From: Motacilla alba alba
Lineage: Eukaryota; Chordata; Aves; Passeriformes; Motacillidae
DNA length: 64,000 bases
Assembly (NCBI RefSeq): GCF_015832195.1
Contig: NC_052018.1
Location: 69,129,666 to 69,193,665, forward strand
Direction of reading: 5' to 3'
Positions 1 through 12,300 of the stretch are shown here, one piece after another. Within the stretch, counting starts at the first letter, position 1, and every line of letters begins with the position of its first letter. A model generated the notes under the pieces. That model saw only the letters and a list, made by a program, of their open reading frames with translations, ran no database searches and was not told the DNA's origin. A program made the translations under genes and the position numbers.

Positions 1-248
1 CTAAAATGCCTCATCATCCTTGCAATCACTACTCAGCAGATTATTAATTATGCAAGAAAGCTTTCTGGATTCATTGTCACAGAACTAACAACAGTTACTT
101 TCAGCAGTTTAAAATATTCTTACTTTCTTTTTAACAGTAAAATCAATCACCTTTTTAAGCTACTTCAACTCTATTATTGCTGACATGATGCAAGAGGTTA
201 GCTACATTTCATGTGCCTGTAAGGATAGGAACATGGGCACCAACACAC
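1..248 (-). other. MTR: MTR intron 9 (partial, runs off the window)
   Basis: This is the start of the intron that follows MTR exon 9. The donor reads GTGTGT immediately below position 249. No coding similarity or repeat is visible. The remaining MTR exons, for the rest of the homocysteine domain and for the folate, cobalamin and AdoMet domains, must lie beyond the left edge. Confidence 0.8.
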
Positions 249-349
249 CTGCATTGGGGTAACAGATGATGTAGGCAGCTGTACATTTTCCAATTGTTTC
301 AATGAATGGACGCATTTCTACTGCCCCTAAAGCACAATTTAAGCCAATA
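249..349 (-). CDS. MTR: MTR exon 9 (homocysteine-binding domain, zinc cysteine)
   Basis: The exon is 101 nt, with acceptor ...TTTTCCAG before 349 and donor GTGTGT after 249. It completes a Cys codon split across the junction (TG|T), then reads [15 protein letters not shown] and ends in CYPNA plus one base. The Cys in GLNC is residue 256 of this protein. It corresponds to human Cys260, one of three zinc ligands that activate homocysteine in this family; the other two (Cys323/324 in human) lie outside the window. The phase matches exon 8 exactly. Confidence 0.96.
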
Positions 350-3300
350 CTGGAAAATAAATTTTCAAAAATTATGTTAAAGTAAAAACACCTTTTTTTA
401 CACAGAATAGATGAATGTTAGTGCTGGCAACTGCTAACTCCCACAATCATCTAAAACAAAACCAACCTGATCTCCAATTTCTTTAATCATCACCATCATC
501 AATACAGCATGACTGTGCAAAAGGAGAACCCTCAGATGGAAGAAAAGCACGAGAGGAAAGGGGGCTGGGCTGAACTGAACTGGGAACAATAAATCAAGAT
601 TTCATTTCAAAATCCAGGAAGAAAGTGGCAGCATTTTGACAGCAACTGCAGCAACACGACGGCTCTGTGTTTTCTAGGTAAGAGAGAGAACAAGTGGAAT
701 GAGAATGGCAGATGGGAAAGGAGTCTTGTGCTACAGGAAAAAGTATGAAAAAAGGTTGAAAAGGCAAGACCTGCTTCAAGCTGCTAACTCATAATTTCCT
801 TTACAAATTATACATAAATTCTGTCAGTTTTGGAAGAGAGCAAGTGCCTCCCCCAAGAAGCCTCATGGCAGCACTAAGCTTGGGCAACTGAATCTGCTAC
901 ATCTTACTAACCAAGACAGCACTACAGCAGAATAATTGCTCCATAAATAAGTTTCTAAGCAATTTTACCAGTATATGAGATATAATATTTTCTTTCATTC
1001 AATGACAGATACATAAATGAGACTTGCACTCAAAATATCTCCATTTGTATTAAATATAGAAATTTCTCTTGCAGAAAGTATGTAGGATATCTCTTACATG
1101 TTTCCTGATCTTTCTGCACCATTCTAGAAATCCCCTTGTGAGCACTGCAGAACTCAGAAGGTGTTCATAGAGCTTCTGGAAGAAGAAGACATAAAAAAGC
1201 TTTCTCCTTTCCTGGAGTAACATCTCAGGGAGGATGCAAGCTAACCCACTGAAACAGGAATACGTAACAGCCACATCTCCCAACTGACTGTGCTCCACAG
1301 GAAGCCAAGCTAATTAAGAGCCTGTGTGCCCACTTAGTCTCACAGAGGTCAAAAGCAGAAAAGCCCTGCACAGGACTGGGAGCATGAAATGGTTTTTGAC
1401 TTTTCTCCTGCTTCCAAGAAGTAGGCAGGGCATTGGTAACTCCATAAGTAATAGCAATGGCAGTCAGATTTACTTGTTGAACAGAATGAAAAATTGTTGA
1501 AATCTGAGGGGCTCATGGCAACATCCAAACCAAGGATCTTGAATATCACAGTCACGGATCAAGATCAAGTAACACACAAACCCCTTCTCCCAATAACTTA
1601 GGGATGAGACACTAAGGGTTTGGTTGGTTTTTTTTGTTTGGTTTGGTGTTTGAGGGGGAAGGGTATATTTTTTTTTTTTTTAAACAGCAACCTCTACCTT
1701 CAAAGTGCTTTCTCTAGTGCATCTTATACTAGCCAGAAAATTTTGAAAATAAGCTTTTTCTCACTTCAAGATCTGATGTTCACATATCTTTAAATCCATC
1801 ATACAGATTCCCTGGGTACAAATAGCAAGCCCAAGGAACACACAATTCATTACAGCAATGAGGTTCTGGAATTCATTTCAAAGTGTGGGCTCCCCCACAC
1901 TCAAGATTTTCAAAGCAAAGCAAGTCCAGAACAGTTAGCAAGACTGCCCTTATCAAATGCAGACAAATGCAGTGTATTTCCTACTCTTAAGTCACTCAAT
2001 TTACTAGCTTCTAGCTCATATCCCCCACACTCCAAACTGCCTGAATTATTACCCATTACAGGAGTTGCTGATAAGTGTATTCATGAGCATGACACAATCC
2101 AAGCATTACTTGTCTCAACTGTAGCAAAGACATGCACATTCATTCAGAAACAAAAAGTAGCTTCTGTGGCCAGTATCATCTCCTCACAGCACTCAACATC
2201 ATGCAAGAAAACATTTGAGAAAAGCAAACTGTTAACCATAACTTAAAAGCCAGCAGCCTTGAGCCAAATAGCTGATATTCTGTCACTGCTACCCTAGCGT
2301 AATAACCATCACACACTCATCTTAAACATCACCTCCCTCTCTTGTTCATTTCTTCACAGCAGTCATACATAAACTCCTGTGAAAGAGAAGGCTGCAGAGT
2401 GCCCTTGGGACCAGAACAAAATCCACATCATGGCCCAAACCATGTTTGTATGTGTTCTTAATGCTGCCACAGTAGAAACAGTCGTAGTTCTGAAACAACA
2501 CATCTGAGCATCTTTCATGGCAAGCAGCTTGACACATATCTTTCAGCACTTATTAAGTACAGAGTAAGTTCATGAGTTTCTCAGCTACCACTTCCCTCAT
2601 CCAGGCACAAAGCACACACTTTTAAGGGTGGGGTCCAAACCAAACTGAATTAAAGATGACACATCACCCTAATCAGGGCATACACAACCCAAACAGAAAC
2701 ACATGAACACGTATAACACGATTCCTAGGATACTACCGCAAATCAGCTTTTTCACAACCCTAAAGCCACCCTGCACCAATTTGGCCACAGAAACAACATT
2801 AAACGCAATCTGTTCCAACCACTAAAACCCTTCTGCTACAGTGCTGTATAGTAGCCTTTTCACAAATGAGAAACTGGCCCTAAACATTGAGACCCATAAA
2901 ACAGCTTTTATGGAACATGCTTTAATAAAGTCTTGATTTCTGCTCCAGTGCCCTTCTCTGTTCTTCAGAAGCAAGAAAGTTGGAGCAAAATTATCTGAGA
3001 CAGACTCATGCCAAATATGGATCACGAGGCCATGATGCTGAGAGAAGAAGTCAACTACCACCCTGTTCCAAGAGGCTCCATATGTTACTTCTGGAACACA
3101 GTCTGGTCTGGGAAAGTGGAGCCTCAAGGGCAGTCAGGAAAACTGTGAATGCAGTCTTCTGCTTCTGCATCACTGAGATGACAGATTGCGTGGTTTAGCT
3201 GAAATTTTGTTGTAAAAACAAACAGTGGCTCATCAGAATGTGCATGGTGCACACTACTAACAGTGAACTAAGTGTTTTTAGAATAGTACTTAGAATTAGA

Positions 3301-6300
3301 ATATTCTAAAAAAAAACATCTATTTCTGGTGTAAGTTTTTGTGTGAAAAGAACCAACCTGAGACTGAAAAAAGGCAAAGAGGAAAGAGAAGACAAGGAGG
3401 TAGAACAGGGTAAAGAAACACAAAGAATAGATAACATGGGGAAGGTATTAAAATGAACATGCAACACCTTGCACAATGACCAAATCTGACACATTATCCA
3501 TTTGCACAGATCTTAACCTCATATTTATTTGAACTTTTCTGCTAGGAGAGAAAAGAATTAAAGTAAATGGAGGCATCAGGAGCTCTCAAAACAACCACGA
3601 ACATCCTTGAGAAAATCACTCAGGGCACATTATTCTACAAGTTCAGTAAAAAGCACACTGCAATAGTATTTTATGCTCTGTTGTTTCAAGACACTCTAAA
3701 AAACTCTCAGATGGCACTGCTTCCCTCTAAGAGACACAAGTCCTGCCTGTACCAGGGATTGGCTCCTTGCACAGCCCAAGACAATAGGAGATGGCAAACT
3801 ACAGTTTCAGATTTTGACTCTGTGCAATTTCAGTGTAAACACAAAGCCCCAGATTATTTAAAGCAATGAATTAAGAAATTCAGCTTTCTTTGGAAACATA
3901 ATTTCTGTTGAGGGAATGATAAAAAACCATGTTATTAATGCACACGATTACATATGATTACTATTTGTATAGTTTACATTTAGCTGCAAGCAAGGGTTAA
4001 AATAGAAAAGAATCTCAATCTACAAATAATTAACTAAGAGAATGAATGATCCATTTCCTTACCAAAGTGGCTTACTGTGGGAAACACTAATGACAAATGC
4101 CTCTCCTGTCTGGCCAGAGAGGGTACGCCCACTCTTATCCACAATAGTTCCAGAAACCTAAATATCAATTGAACACAGAGAAAGGAAAAGAATTAAATGC
4201 ACAACAGAATGGAAAATTAAAATGGATTAACTGCTATAATTCAAAGTAGAGAGACCTGTGCTCCACTCAAAGTGATGAGGCACAACTCAAACAGAAAAAT
4301 TAAACCCTTTTCACCATATAAATGTTTAAATATTTTTCTATGAGAAAGAAGAGTCGTTAAAGGTTTTTGTCTTTCCCTCTCTCCTCCCTCTGAGTCAAGG
4401 GGTTAAGTTAGAAATGTAGTTAGCAAAGATCATATACTGTGATTAGAGCTTAACAAGAAAACCAGTCGATACCAGGTGGGGATAACTGAAACAAGGTTGG
4501 GAGTGACAGGTGATATACGAAGTATTGTAAGAGTGCACGAGCCATAAATACCACTGACTTTTAAGAATGAGACCAGCAAATCAAGGAGCCCTGCCAACTT
4601 AACACAGGTGAAGAGTTTACCATGAGGAAGACGTCTTACTTCCTCCCCAGAAGCCCACCGATCCAATTAAAGAGGACAGCTGTAATGGATATTCAGCTGA
4701 TTACAACATGAAGCGGGCATGTAATGATTTTGTATTATGCGTCCTTAGAACCCACTGGGATATGTAAAACCTCTTCTGTATAAATAGAGAGCAGGAGTCT
4801 CCAACCCCTCACACATGTCTTTGGAAAAGATTCCACATGCATCTGGAGCTGTAATAATTACACTTCTTTTCAACTTTAACTAGTTGGAGAGTCATTGTGT
4901 TCATGCTTCACCTACTCAGGGGAGAAGAAAGAAAACAAAAGCAAAGAAAAGGGGCAAAACTACTCTGAACCATCCAGCAGCCAGGTACCATGAGTACCAT
5001 GGTATCATTCTGACGACAGCCTCTGAACCAATCCAGAGGGTTTTTTTGTTTAGGCAGCTCTCAGTGGTCACATTCTCCTCACTTAATCCTTATTTAAGTT
5101 TTTTCAGGTCTCAGGACTGCTATTAAGTTGTTTGGTGGTGTTTGGTGGGAGAGGTGGGTCTGACCTTAACAAGTTACTCCTTTTGCCACAAGGGAACATC
5201 AAATGTTGCAACTTAGTAGTGCAAGTGTAAGTTTTAACCTGTATAATCACACTTATTCAGCAGTATATAGAGAGATGTGCAAATAATATCTTGACCCCAA
5301 CTAACTACGAAGTCAAGAATTTGGGAGGCATCGGGATGCGTCAGGAAAGGCTCCTCAGATGTCCTAGTTCTGGCCAGGATAAGGTTAATTCTTGCAGAAG
5401 CCAGGAGGGGACATGGCTAGGACAACAGAGGTTACACCACATCATTGCCAGGACCACAGAGGTTATACCACATCATTGCCAGGTGTGGGAGAAGGGAGAC
5501 TCTCCAGTGAGAAGGGGTTCCTTCCAGTGCGACAGAGTGGTGGGGTAACAATGCCAGCTCCGAGCCAGTTCTGAGCTGCAGATTTGGGAGATGCCAGTCC
5601 CAAGCCAGAGGAAGCAGTCAGGGTGGCGTGGCTGCACTCAGGCTGAGCTCCATGGTGAGCATCTTTGCACGTGAGTCACTCACTCTTTTATACACTTTTG
5701 TTATTAATATTGTTGCTGTTACTGTTCCTTTTCTTATTGCTGTTTCCAGTAAACTGTTCATACCTCAACCCCTGATCTCTGCCTCTTGGGCTTCCAATTC
5801 TCCTCTCCCTCCTGCCACAGGGAAAGAGAGAGGGGAAGAAAGCAGGGGAGCAAAAAATGCGGCTCATGATTTGGAGAATCTCAGTGAGGGCACTGATGTG
5901 CAGAGTACCATTCCTACACCACAACACCAGTTCTAAAAGCCTTTTTTTCCAGAAGATGGAATGGGTTTAGAAGACTCCATGGGAAAGCAAATCCACTATT
6001 TACTTCAAAGCATGCTATCGTATTGATGCCACTTCCTGCCTTCAAAGTACTCAGTCAAGAAAGGTGATCAGTGGAATCTTAGAAAGGTGCGCTAAGGGTT
6101 GTAACTTCTCAGCATAACTGAACAGGGAATAAAGAATAAGGAACCAGGCTCAAGGAGGACTCTGTTCAGGGAAATGAAGACAAAAAGCCAACTCAGAAAA
6201 CTCCATGTGCTAACTGGACAAGTACAAAGTTGTGAACACAGAAGTTCTACATAATGACACCTCCAAACCAGTCTTTACTGTTCTAGAAGCTAAACTAAGT

Positions 6301-9300
6301 AACAAATGAGACTTTTATGAATGCAATTTCCAAGCTCATTAGCAGTAAAGGAAAACATCAGAAAGAAAAAAATGGAAAAGGCAGAGAACACCACTAGGCT
6401 ATCACACAATCCCTGATGTCTGCACTTTGAATGCTGTGTTCTATTGTCATTCCACTCTGACTTGAGGAAGTAGAAAACAATAATGAATGAACAAAATGAA
6501 GGAACAAAATAGAACAGCTAAATAGAAGTGGACCCATCAGGCTGAAAAAAGATGACTAAAGGAGGCTCTCACAAAGGACTACAAATGCCATGACTATGCA
6601 GCAAAGGGAACATAGAACAGCTGTTCATTATCATTCTCAAGAGATAAATGGCAAGACACAATAGAAGTTATCAGATGGATGGGCCAAAAGTAAGCAAACT
6701 TTCAAACCAGAACATTCATAAGCTGTGAAAGTTACTGGCAGATTATTTTGTAGATGCCTGGGTCCCACATAGGTTTGAACACAGATGCACGGAAGGAGTA
6801 AACACATTCAACAAAAGCCTACAAACAGACACCAACTGCAAATCAGAAAGCCTGGACTGCAAACTGTAGAAAACTGGAAGAATACATCAGAACTTTGAAA
6901 ATGATCTTATTCATTTTCTGTATTTCATCCAATGCATTCATGAGCAGCAACTATCAGAAAAAGAAACATCAGAAAAAGAATATGGAGTAAGACAGATTTT
7001 TCTGACTTCAGATGGCCACTCATTCTACTTGAAAATATATCAGAATTTGCTTAATTTCCTCCTTGAGGCACTGGTTCCTACTGCCCTCAAGACAGCAAGC
7101 CTGAAAAAACCCCATGATTAGGCCTTTTCTTGTGGAAATACACAGAATAAATACACACTGAAATAAAGTCATTCTTTAGACTATGACTTGATCTGCTGAA
7201 CAGAGCTATCCAAGGCTGATTTGACAAAACTGTAAGAGGTTTTACTTTCACAATCATGTGGAAAAAAGTACATTTCCAATAAACTCATTTCCTTAATTTC
7301 AAAGCACTTCAATCAACTGCCATCTCAGCTAGTTCACAAATGAAGCTTAAGAATATGTAAAACATTGAAATATACTTACAAATATGGGTCGGGAAGCATA
7401 CTCTTCCTCAAACAACATCTGGAGTGCAAAAAGAGCTGCCTACAGAAGAATATGTTGCAAAACATTAATGATGTTTTGAGAGTTCTTCAGATTGTTCATT
7501 TCTTTTTGTTTCTATGAGTTTGATGCCCTTTTTATTTATTTATTTATTCTATGGCTGCTTATGCAACTTGCTAGCTCATATTGCCTGCCAGAACTTACTA
7601 TGCTAAGGAAGTTTTACCCTTACCCCCAGCATCTTCCAGATGTTCCAAAACATGTTTTGGTAACAAACAGAAAGGAAGTATCACAGGGAAACCAAGTAAG
7701 ACCAAGACTACTCTGAAACCCAAATCACATCAGCACATGGTTCTTCCTCATATCTGCAACACAACCCTCACCTCAAATATGGTTGTATGTACTCTTCCCA
7801 GTACACATTCACTGCCCTTGAGTCTGTTTAGACACGTAGTTTCCAAAGGGTTCCAACTACCACAAATTTTTACAGTAAGAACTGCAAGTGACTCCTTTGA
7901 AGGTCCTGAAAATGTCCTCCCTCCTTAGAGTAAGAAAGTCACCTGTGAACATGCGCTTAGCATTGTGTGAAGCCTATAGGCTCCTAGCCAAACCTCCATG
8001 ATGACTGGTCAGATTTGCAAATGGCAAGTGATGTCACTGCATGCATTATTCAGCCTGTGGCAAAAATCTAAAGAAACACTGTGTACACATCCAGACAGAC
8101 TTTTCCACATAAAAGAAGACAGTTCACAAGTACTGTCAAGTCATAAGACAGTTTTAAGTACTCTAAAAACTCCACCCCCTGCACTGAGGAGTTATTAGAT
8201 AAAGAGGTGTTAAAATCCCATGAATTGTGGCTTATTTCAACATTTTATTCCTTCTAGTTTACTCTTCTAATCTTCTATTCCAATTTGTTTTTTCTTAAAA
8301 CTGATGGCAGAGTTCCCCCCCAAAATACACCTTTTAATAGAACTGCCTTAAAAGCCTTCCCACACCTGAAACCAGATTCACTGGACATTCCCTCTCCAGT
8401 GGGCATCACAAGCATCCCTTGGACAGCCATGCTTACAGTGAAAAATACAATCAGAACTATTTGGAGATGTTGAGCAATACAGCAGAGCTTCTCAGAATAA
8501 GAGGACAGCTGGCACAGCCACTAAGATACAAATGGCACATATCAAGAGAAGCCTTCAGGAAAAGGCTGATTAAAAACCATCTCCTCACATTCTACCCACC
8601 TGCTATCAACTGAAAAGTCTTTTCATATATTTAGTAAACAGTAGCTGATAGTTCAAAGAAAATTATCATCAATTTCCTTAGGCAGTACACCAAATATTCA
8701 CATTAGTGTGGTGGGGTTTTTCCCCCGAAGTCTCACCTTAGCATTGGCTGTGTCAAATATGGTTTCCACCAGTAAGATGTCAACTCCTCCATCCAAAAGT
8801 CCTTTGGCTTGTTCTGTATAGGCTTCAACTAGTTCATCAAAAGCTGTAAAATAGGAAGATGTTAACTTCATCAGGAGAAAAATCTTTCAAGACTACCGAT
8901 GAAGTCAAATAACTTGATAGTTATAAATACTTACTTATGTTCCTGTAATCTGGTCTCTCCACAGATGGTGACACAGAGAGTGTCCTGTTTGTTGGACCCA
9001 TGGCTCCAGCAACGAATCTCCTAATTCCTAGACCAAGACAGGAGGGGAAAAAGACCCTGAACTATTTACCTCTGGCTTTACAGTGACAGTCAATGTAAAA
9101 TACCTCTGAGGACACCAAGGTATGCATATCATTCAAGGATGAAGAACTATAAAACAGGAAACTCTTGTCTCAAATCTAGAGTTTAGGCAGTACAGGATCA
9201 TCCAGCACAGCTGACTTTTTTTTTATTTCAATCCAACAGCATGTGCAATGTATACTCACAGGACAGAAGAACATTTCTGAAAAGGTCAGCTATCTCAATT

Positions 9301-12300
9301 AATTTTTCTTCTAAGAATCATTTGTCTCTAACACAAGAAATTTCATTTAATTACTGTAAATGCACAGCATAGAACTGTCCTGGCATTTTTCACTAGACAG
9401 CCTTATTTGAATATTCTGGCATGTGGCATAAAAGCCCCACTTTTTAAAAGCATGTTCCAAATCTTACTTTTTTATTGTATACTATGAATCACATTGGTAA
9501 GATGCTATCTGAACAGCAGCAGCACCGTTAGCCTGAAATACAGTTTGATTGTAGAATACAAGCAGAAATGACTCTTGAAAGACAGCATTGTCTACAGCAG
9601 TGTAAAGGAGCTCTAACCCTTCTCACATAATGCCTGGAAGGCATCTGTAGAAATGAAATGAAAATACTAAGATGATTGCATTAGTTGCTGAATAAAGTTA
9701 AACCACTAGACAAACACTAGGATTAACTGGTAATCCACATTTACCTACAATCACCTATCCTAGTTCTGTAGTACACAGACTTGTGCTGTACAAACCTAAG
9801 GAACTTCTGACAGTCCCTGCTGAACTTATTTTCTCTGAAGATGTGTACCACCTGCAGTCTACACCAGGTAGGCACAGGACAGCTGTGCTGAACACCTTAA
9901 GGACCAGATCCTTCAAACATAATGAAATTAGTGTGATATAAACAGAGATATGAAATTGCTGTTACTCTGCCTAACTTGCAAACGTGCACAGCACCATTTT
10001 ATGTCCCCATAAAGTAAACCATCAAGTTATCCTCTATTTAGCAACATTTCAAAGACTGCAGCATTGTCAAAACCACGAACAAGTAAAAAAGTTAAAATAA
10101 TACTAACCTGTCTGAGCAGTTACAGTGTCTGCTGCTTTTCTGGCCACCTGTGCAGAGGCTCTGTTTAATCTATATGCCTGTAACAATTACAGAAAATTAC
10201 TGAGCAACCTTTAGTTCAGTCCAGGGTAACCTCATCCTCAAAGAAACACAACACTTGTATCCAGCAGCTTGAAGTACACTCTGAAGGTTCCAAGTCACAC
10301 AAGTACCTATCAGCACTACCAAGAGGCTTCAAAAGGAACAGCTCAATACATCTCAGCAACAGAGTTACATGGCAGGCTCATTCTACGCATGCCCCAGCCT
10401 ACAGCTGCTAATCATAAAATTTCATTTTTTAAGGTAGTAAATAAATCCTGCTGAGATCAGCAGAAGCTGAAGGACGGGATTTTGATTACAAAATTAGCCT
10501 ACTGTTAAGTCCACTTTTTATTCAAGTAGCATATTTCCAAGTATTTACATTCACATATTTCCCCAAATTCTCAAAACAATACATAATAAAGAATAGGCAC
10601 AATAAATGCAAACTATAAAGGACTTCTACATACACCAGCACAAACAACATATAAGAAATATCCAGGAAAAAAGCAGTTCGATTGTAGCATTGGTAAGTTG
10701 GAAGGACTGAAGCAAAACATGCCTGTTCACAGAACTGAGAGATCCTGTCAATGCTCAAACAAAATCTAGGACTAATTATTATTGCCTGTACCTCTGCCAA
10801 CAAGAAGCACACTATGTCTCTGACACAGCAAGTGCAATGTCCACAGGAGCAGAAAGGAGCTACAATCTCATCACATGGCTCAAGAGGCAGCATGCAGCCA
10901 AGAAGCACAACACCAATGAATCCTGGGACTAAGCTAATCTTGGCTGCAAGCACATAATTAATATTTAATGTGTAAATAGTTTAGCGTTCTTACCAAATGC
11001 TCAAGGCCGTAGTCAGCCTGTGCAACTCGGGTGCTGCTGAAAGTGTTGGTTTCAATGATGTCAGCACCTGACAGCAAGTATTCCTGCAAGACATGAAAGA
11101 AACAAAGCCTGAGGTATGGAATGCAAGTAACCCAACTACTTTGTCTCATCCAGTTGATAAAAAGTCACAAATCATTTCCCAATTCAAAGCTGATCAAACT
11201 TTAAAGGCTTTATTCAAAAGCACAGGGCCAAAGCAGTAGAAGTATGCCATGCAACCAAATTTCAGAATTTTAGTGTCAGCCACACTTCTATTAACAAGTG
11301 ACATTTATAGAGTCACCTCTGCCACTGGAGCACATTCTAGATTTCTGCACAGGGATATGGTCAGACACAGTCCAATCACCTTCAGCAAGCAAGGGCTGCT
11401 GTGGGCAGTCTCAGAAAAGGCTCAAATTATACAACAACAGAAAAGATTAGACAATTTAAATGTTCTGAAGAGATTTGTACAGCACAAGAGCATAGTGGGA
11501 CCAAATAGAAGCTTAGGAGAATTATGTTTTATGCAGCTCTCATTTAAAGTTTAACTAATGACCGAAATTCACAAAACATTTAAGACTTCTGATCCATTTT
11601 AGTTGTCTAATTCCCACTGAAGTAAACTGAATTCAATGCAAACTTCAACATCTTTGCAGATTCTAGCCTGCATTTATATAACTTCTATCAGCTGCCCTTC
11701 TGCCTAACTCATCTTTTTGATCCCTTTGAACCCTGGCATGATCATATTCAAGGAAATTAAAACACTTGAAGTGCTAGTTAATCAAAAATACTGATACCAC
11801 CATTAAACATAAACCTCTCAGATTTTCCAACAAGAAGCAGATGAACTCATTGAGTTCAACAGTGCAAATAGTCTTGATCCAAATGACAGCTGAAAATAAA
11901 CTTTTTAAAACCTGTTTTGCTGCAAACAAATATGCTTTCTCAGAACTCCTCTTGAAAACACCTAAAAATATCCACAAATAGAGATATGAAAATATACAAG
12001 TTCTTACATGTCATCAAACAATATATTAATTTTCTGAAAATTATCTAAACATGTTAAATGTATAAAAGCCCTCCAACTTTCCTTGTCTGTAACTACAGAA
12101 GGAAATAACATACTCAAAGCAGGAAGTTAATTTTTTCTTTTGAAAATACATGACATCTCTAACCTTTGAATCTGACTTTGCCAGCCAAGGCACAGCTAAC
12201 ATTTACTTTTTAAGCTACTGCTATCTGTGAGATCTAACTCACTAGGTCATTAAAAAAAAAACAAAACAACAAAAGTAAAAAGAAGAAAAAAAAAACCCAA

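Larger units (their letters stand above)
4158..7379 (-). other. MTR: MTR intron 7
   Basis: The intron is 3.2 kb. Its main content is an LTR-like element at about 5360-5926, in the orientation opposite to MTR. The rest is unremarkable AT-rich intron with no recognised coding sequence. Confidence 0.75.

Noticed and set aside
4068..4077. Alternative donor for MTR exon 8 (CACA|GTAAGC at 4076/4075)
   Set aside because: It looks like a donor, but using it removes the conserved KPLC segment and puts exon 9 out of phase. The donor at 4063 rebuilds PLC-IGLNC exactly.
10522..10953. 143-codon minus-strand frame in MTR intron 3
   Set aside because: Hydrophobic, low-complexity translation with no family resemblance; it lies inside an intron whose flanking exons join perfectly without it.
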